DNA of 64,000 nucleotides. It comes from Actinernus sp. WN-2022 (taxonomy: Eukaryota; Cnidaria; Anthozoa; Actiniaria; Actinernidae). Positions 61,025 through 64,000 of this stretch are shown one piece after another (the first letter of the stretch is position 1; the number at the start of each line of letters is the position of its first letter). Location: contig JAOWCC010000019.1 in the NCBI GenBank assembly GCA_030867875.1, positions 83,170,861 through 83,234,860 of the forward strand, in the 5' to 3' direction. The notes beneath the pieces were generated by a model. The model was given only the letters and a program-made list of their open reading frames with translations, made no database searches and was not told the origin of the DNA. Made by a program: the position numbers and the translations under genes.

Positions 61025-61311
61025 TCACTGGAACACTATGAGGTACTCAGGGTAGCACTGCCAGTCGTGAAATGACACGAAAATTTCAGGGTTGGAAATC
61101 TGATCAACAACCGTGTCGTACGTATCAAAAGGCTTGCTTGGATCTTTGGGAGGTGCGGTAAGCACACCTGAACCACCCTGGATATATTCTCCAGTTAGCA
61201 CACGAGCAAAATACATGTATCGGTGCCCGTTGCCATCGGCCGGGGAGTAGGTTGATCGAGCAGAATACTCGGCATTCACAGCAAAGTACACACCATTCCC
61301 ATACACTGCGG
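61025..61311 (-). CDS. Gene 3 exon C: PARP catalytic domain, C-terminal half
   Basis: The acceptor TTGTTTTAG joins in phase to give NAAVYGNGVYFAVNAEYS, with the conserved tyrosine. YFARVLTGEY and a triad-position isoleucine (PEIFVSFHD) follow, then YPEYLIVFQ and a TGA at 61025-61027. Confidence 0.93.
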
Positions 61312-64000
61312 CTAAAACAAATAAATAGATAAAAATTAAACGATCACGGCTTAGTAACTTCAAATCAATGGCAAGCAAAATTCACCGTTCAACATCAAAC
61401 TGTCCCCACTCCCTTTATTTTACTCTTATATCAAGTGCCGATTAAATTAGCCCTCACTGGGTTACAATATAAATACGCTCACCCTCAGAGTCTCAAATAG
61501 TTTTCCTATTTGTTTTCTGATTTTGCCTGACCTTACCCCAAAATCCTGTGAACAACCTGATATGTGTCAATATGTTAAAGCTCCTCATATGCTCATTTGG
61601 TCAACTTACCATTCTTTCCGCAGTAACTTCGGTTGAAGCCAGTACGATTAATACTTTCACAGCTTAACGTTGGAGTCCCATGGAACAGCATTCTTTCATT
61701 ACTTCCTTTGCCATCGTCCATTTCTTGCTTTTTCATGGCATAGATTTTAAACTGCACTGGATTCTGTACTCGCTGAATCTTCAGAATCGTAGACGAGCAG
61801 GTCTTCCTGAATGTATCAGTGACCTTTAAGTATTCTTGAGCATTCTGATTGGGATCAAGATCCACCAAGTGCACCGTCTTCTCTTTCCCTGCACTGTCTG
61901 TTGGCTGTACGTCCCAGAACCCCGGTAACCTAATGTCTGAATAAAAGACAAATATGTGTGGAGGTGCCGTTATGAAAACGTCATCTAACTTCAGTCCCTT
62001 CGCAATCTTATGATAGCAATTAATAGGCCTTAGTTTTTGCAAGAAGCAGTTATATGCTGATATATCACTTCAATAACCTATGAATTGAGCTCGTGATCCC
62101 ATGATGGCAAATAAACATCAAAACGCAGTGTTAGAAAGATCGACAATCGATTGGAGGTGGAAAGAGCATTTACAAACAGGTTTTGTTAATAACACTACCG
62201 ATCTCGTACAAGTGCATTTAAATAAAAGAATACGGACAGATGTTTTGCCATCCAGTACAACCACGTGATTGCATTTCTGCAAAAGGCCTCATTAAATTTA
62301 TTCTTTAGAATACGAACCGGTATAATTCATAGAAGGTGTTTGGATTTAGGCCAGATCATTTTCCATTTCTACTGGAACATTTACCCGATACATTAAAATC
62401 AAGTGGAGTCAAATGTATTGCGATAACTTAGCACAATACAGGGTTTGTAGCCGCACTTTTGGTACTGGTGTCCGTGTTTAAGTCATGATACACTGGACGT
62501 TTGGGTACTTTCAGTATCCAAATATGTTCTTGTCGGTCAAGAAATAGGAGCTATAGCTACAAAACATGACCACAGAAATCAGTACTGTCCTTTGTAAAGG
62601 TTGATGGGTTTGATTCTGCTTTACCAGTCTATACAAAATATGGACAGCTACCTTTTAATAGACACAAAAACAGTTGAACTCCTGGTCCCATCACATGGTG
62701 GTGACGTCATTCAGCTTCATCTTTTAGACATATGCGAATGAATAATCAAAATCCTTAATCGAAATATGTTTTTCCCCCGAACAAATAAAGTGGAAAATAA
62801 TGGTAGGACGAGAAACAAATGTTGGGTCCTCTTTCTCAATCTTTCTCAAAATGTTCATTACGTTAACAGTTTTCATTAATCAGGTTTAAACAAGCATATG
62901 GAGTATTAAAGTCTCATAACAACTATTGTTTATGAAACGTAACGAAACACTTAAATGTAATCATTAAAATTTTCATGGCGTTGAAGTGCGACTGTGAAAG
63001 GATCAAGTCGCGCTTGGAACATTGCATTTAACCGACCTTCAATCAAACGCGGAGTCTACAGTCAATTAAATCAAGTATAAGTGCTATGCGTTTGATTGAC
63101 GACAGTCGAGGAATGCAATTTTCCAAACGCGAATTGAAACTTTCAGTCACACTTCAACGAAAGCGTCAATAAAATATTGCTTTGCCGTTCTCCTTTACCT
63201 TTACGCAGATCCTTTCTTTTGACTTTCCTTATTTCACCGTGCCCACTCACTTCTTCTTCAGTCATAGTAGCAAAAGTAAGTTTACATTTCACCTCGTCTT
63301 CTTCAAACGTAACTGTTTTTTTCTTCTCACAGTATGCGACTTCAATTTTTCCGTTAGTTTCTTTGCTGTACTCAATGTACCCATCCTGATCATAATACTC
63401 CCACTGGACACCCTTCGCCAGTATCTCAGCTTTGCTACTCTCATATGCAATCTCCTTTACCTTGTCAAGGATCTCGTGAATTGCCGTCACTACAGCCAAT
63501 ATGTCTTCATTGCTTCCCTCTATTATAATTCGGGTCACTCGTTTTTCCACGACGACATTAATATCATATCGAAGCTCTAAGGCGTGTATTGCTCTCATTT
63601 CCTCATCCCTAAGTTCTCTAATGGATTCATTGTTGATCACCTGTTTCTTGCAGTTGGCACTCATCATATCCTTGATAGCTTTTACTGCTGCTTGAAGGCT
63701 TGCCTTGCTCCCTGAAAATACAACAAGGAATATGTCTTCAGATGATGAGCCATCATCTTCCTCGACCACCTTGCGTTCTCTTTTGTCACTTGTTAAACCG
63801 ACATAATTGGTCAATCTTCTAAACATCCCAGGATTCTCGTTCTTTTCCGGTCCTTCGCCTGTGAGCTCTCTCATTGCCGATTGGAAGTCTTTCATCATTG
63901 GTTCTTGGTACACTGTAATTCGCATCAGCTTCAAAGATGTTGGACGCCTTCTTGCAAACTCTTGTGCCGCCAGCAGCATCGCCTTGGCACATGTTTTGGG
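61025..64000 (-). CDS. PARP14-like: Gene 3: PARP14-like macrodomain/KH/WWE/mono-ADP-ribosyltransferase, 5' part outside window
   Basis: Exons on the minus strand are >64000-63199, 61936-61610 and 61311-61025, with consistent phases (1, then 1). In order they encode the end of a macrodomain, a KH-like region, a WWE domain and the PARP catalytic domain. The catalytic set is His (LFHGT), Tyr (NGVYFAV) and Ile where poly-ADP-ribosylating PARPs have Glu (NPEIFVSFHD). H-Y-I/L is the mono-ADP-ribosyltransferase pattern of PARP10/14. The chain ends YPEYLIVFQ plus TGA, as in PARP14. The gene is tail-to-tail with gene 2. RRM and earlier macrodomain exons would lie right of the window. Confidence 0.92.
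61445..61575. repeat. Diverged copy of the CAGGGTTGTCGCC MITE
   Basis: The complement shares GGGGTAAGGTCAGGCAAAATC and TATATTGTAACCCAGTGAG with 45660-45760. One terminus is missing or degraded. It lies in gene 3 intron B-C. Confidence 0.7.
61610..61936 (-). CDS. Gene 3 exon B: PARP catalytic domain, N-terminal half
   Basis: I place the acceptor at CTTTTATTCAG (exon from 61936), which has a good pyrimidine tract and fits phase 1. An upstream alternative at 62056 has the same phase but a poor tract. The exon contains LPGFWD, ILKIQRVQNP, and LFHGTP with the NAD-binding histidine. The donor is AATG|GTAAGT. Confidence 0.85.
61937..63198 (-). other. Gene 3 intron A-B
   Basis: It contains the dispersed repeat at 62079-62217. 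Nothing else was recognised. Confidence 0.55.
62079..62217. repeat. Dispersed repeat shared with 42188-42362
   Basis: Partner copy in gene 3 intron A-B; see 42188-42362. Confidence 0.75.
63199..64000 (-). CDS. Gene 3 exon A: macrodomain end, KH-like region, WWE domain
   Basis: The frame is open through the right edge of the window (KTCAKAMLLAAQEF). Residues up to QSAMREL finish a macrodomain. A KH-like segment with VNNESIRELRDEEMRAIH-type helices is next; then the WWE signature VQWEYYDQDGYIEYS. The donor CGTAAAG|GTAAAG at 63198 leaves phase 1. Unspliced reading runs on to a stop at 63143. Confidence 0.88.

Overview
This is animal genomic DNA with introns, most likely from a cnidarian and probably an anthozoan such as a stony coral. 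That placement is an inference from three things seen together: AT-rich, repeat-dense introns; a BEL/Pao retrotransposon with CR1/L2-type LINEs; and a very large stock of tRNA-derived SINEs, hairpin MITEs and TIR elements. No rRNA or intact functional tRNA gene was seen.

The host genes form a cluster of ADP-ribosylation and ubiquitin signalling genes. Gene 1 (minus strand, starts about 25839, runs off the left edge of the window) encodes an RRM-like exon, a KH-like/linker exon, a macrodomain and a long acidic disordered tail. Gene 2 (plus strand, 26170-49651) reconstructs as six exons whose phases all agree and sum to a 1006-residue protein: RRM-like, KH-like region, acidic stretch, macrodomain, RING finger and Deltex C-terminal (DTC) domain. 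Gene 3 (minus strand, 61025 to beyond the right edge) encodes the end of a macrodomain, a KH-like region, a WWE domain and a PARP14-type catalytic domain. Genes 1 and 2 are head to head, about 300 bp apart. That gap holds three TTCN3GAA (STAT/GAS) motifs, two GAAANNGAAA (ISRE/IRF) motifs and a perfect kappa-B decamer. In humans PARP9 and DTX3L are also head to head, share an interferon-responsive promoter and lie beside PARP14/PARP15, so the window looks like an invertebrate counterpart of that antiviral locus, with a macrodomain fused directly to the Deltex ligase.

The introns are filled with mobile DNA. From left to right: a very young full-length BEL/Pao element (1209-9224, 5-bp target duplication) in a gene 1 intron; two abutting foldback elements (13.7-14.65 kb); a tRNA-Glu-derived SINE; a perfect-looking 180-bp palindrome (18.1 kb); and a 3.9-kb TIR element (20881-24771) holding a LINE that is itself split by a CACAG-ended MITE with a 3-bp duplication. 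The large second intron of gene 2 holds a scaffold gap, a decayed LINE, and an 11.6-kb DNA transposon (30510-42065). This transposon has about 500-bp terminal inverted repeats and carries a MULE-like transposase, a USP deubiquitinase, a Ulp1-type cysteine protease and an Ig-like-domain ORF, all with scattered frame breaks. It also has a RecQ-fragment TIR element nested inside it. The later introns and the intergenic space between genes 2 and 3 carry TTAA-flanked MITEs, a 128-bp tandem array, nested palindromic MITEs, inverted SINEs, a TIR element with an orphan zinc-finger exon, and a 22-bp minisatellite.

Working picture: the three genes would write, read and couple ADP-ribosylation to ubiquitination (gene 3 catalyses, macrodomains bind or hydrolyse, gene 2 ubiquitinates). 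Genes 1 and 2 are probably co-induced from one immune-type promoter. Domain calls rest on visible motifs and family knowledge; exon joins are predictions without transcript evidence.
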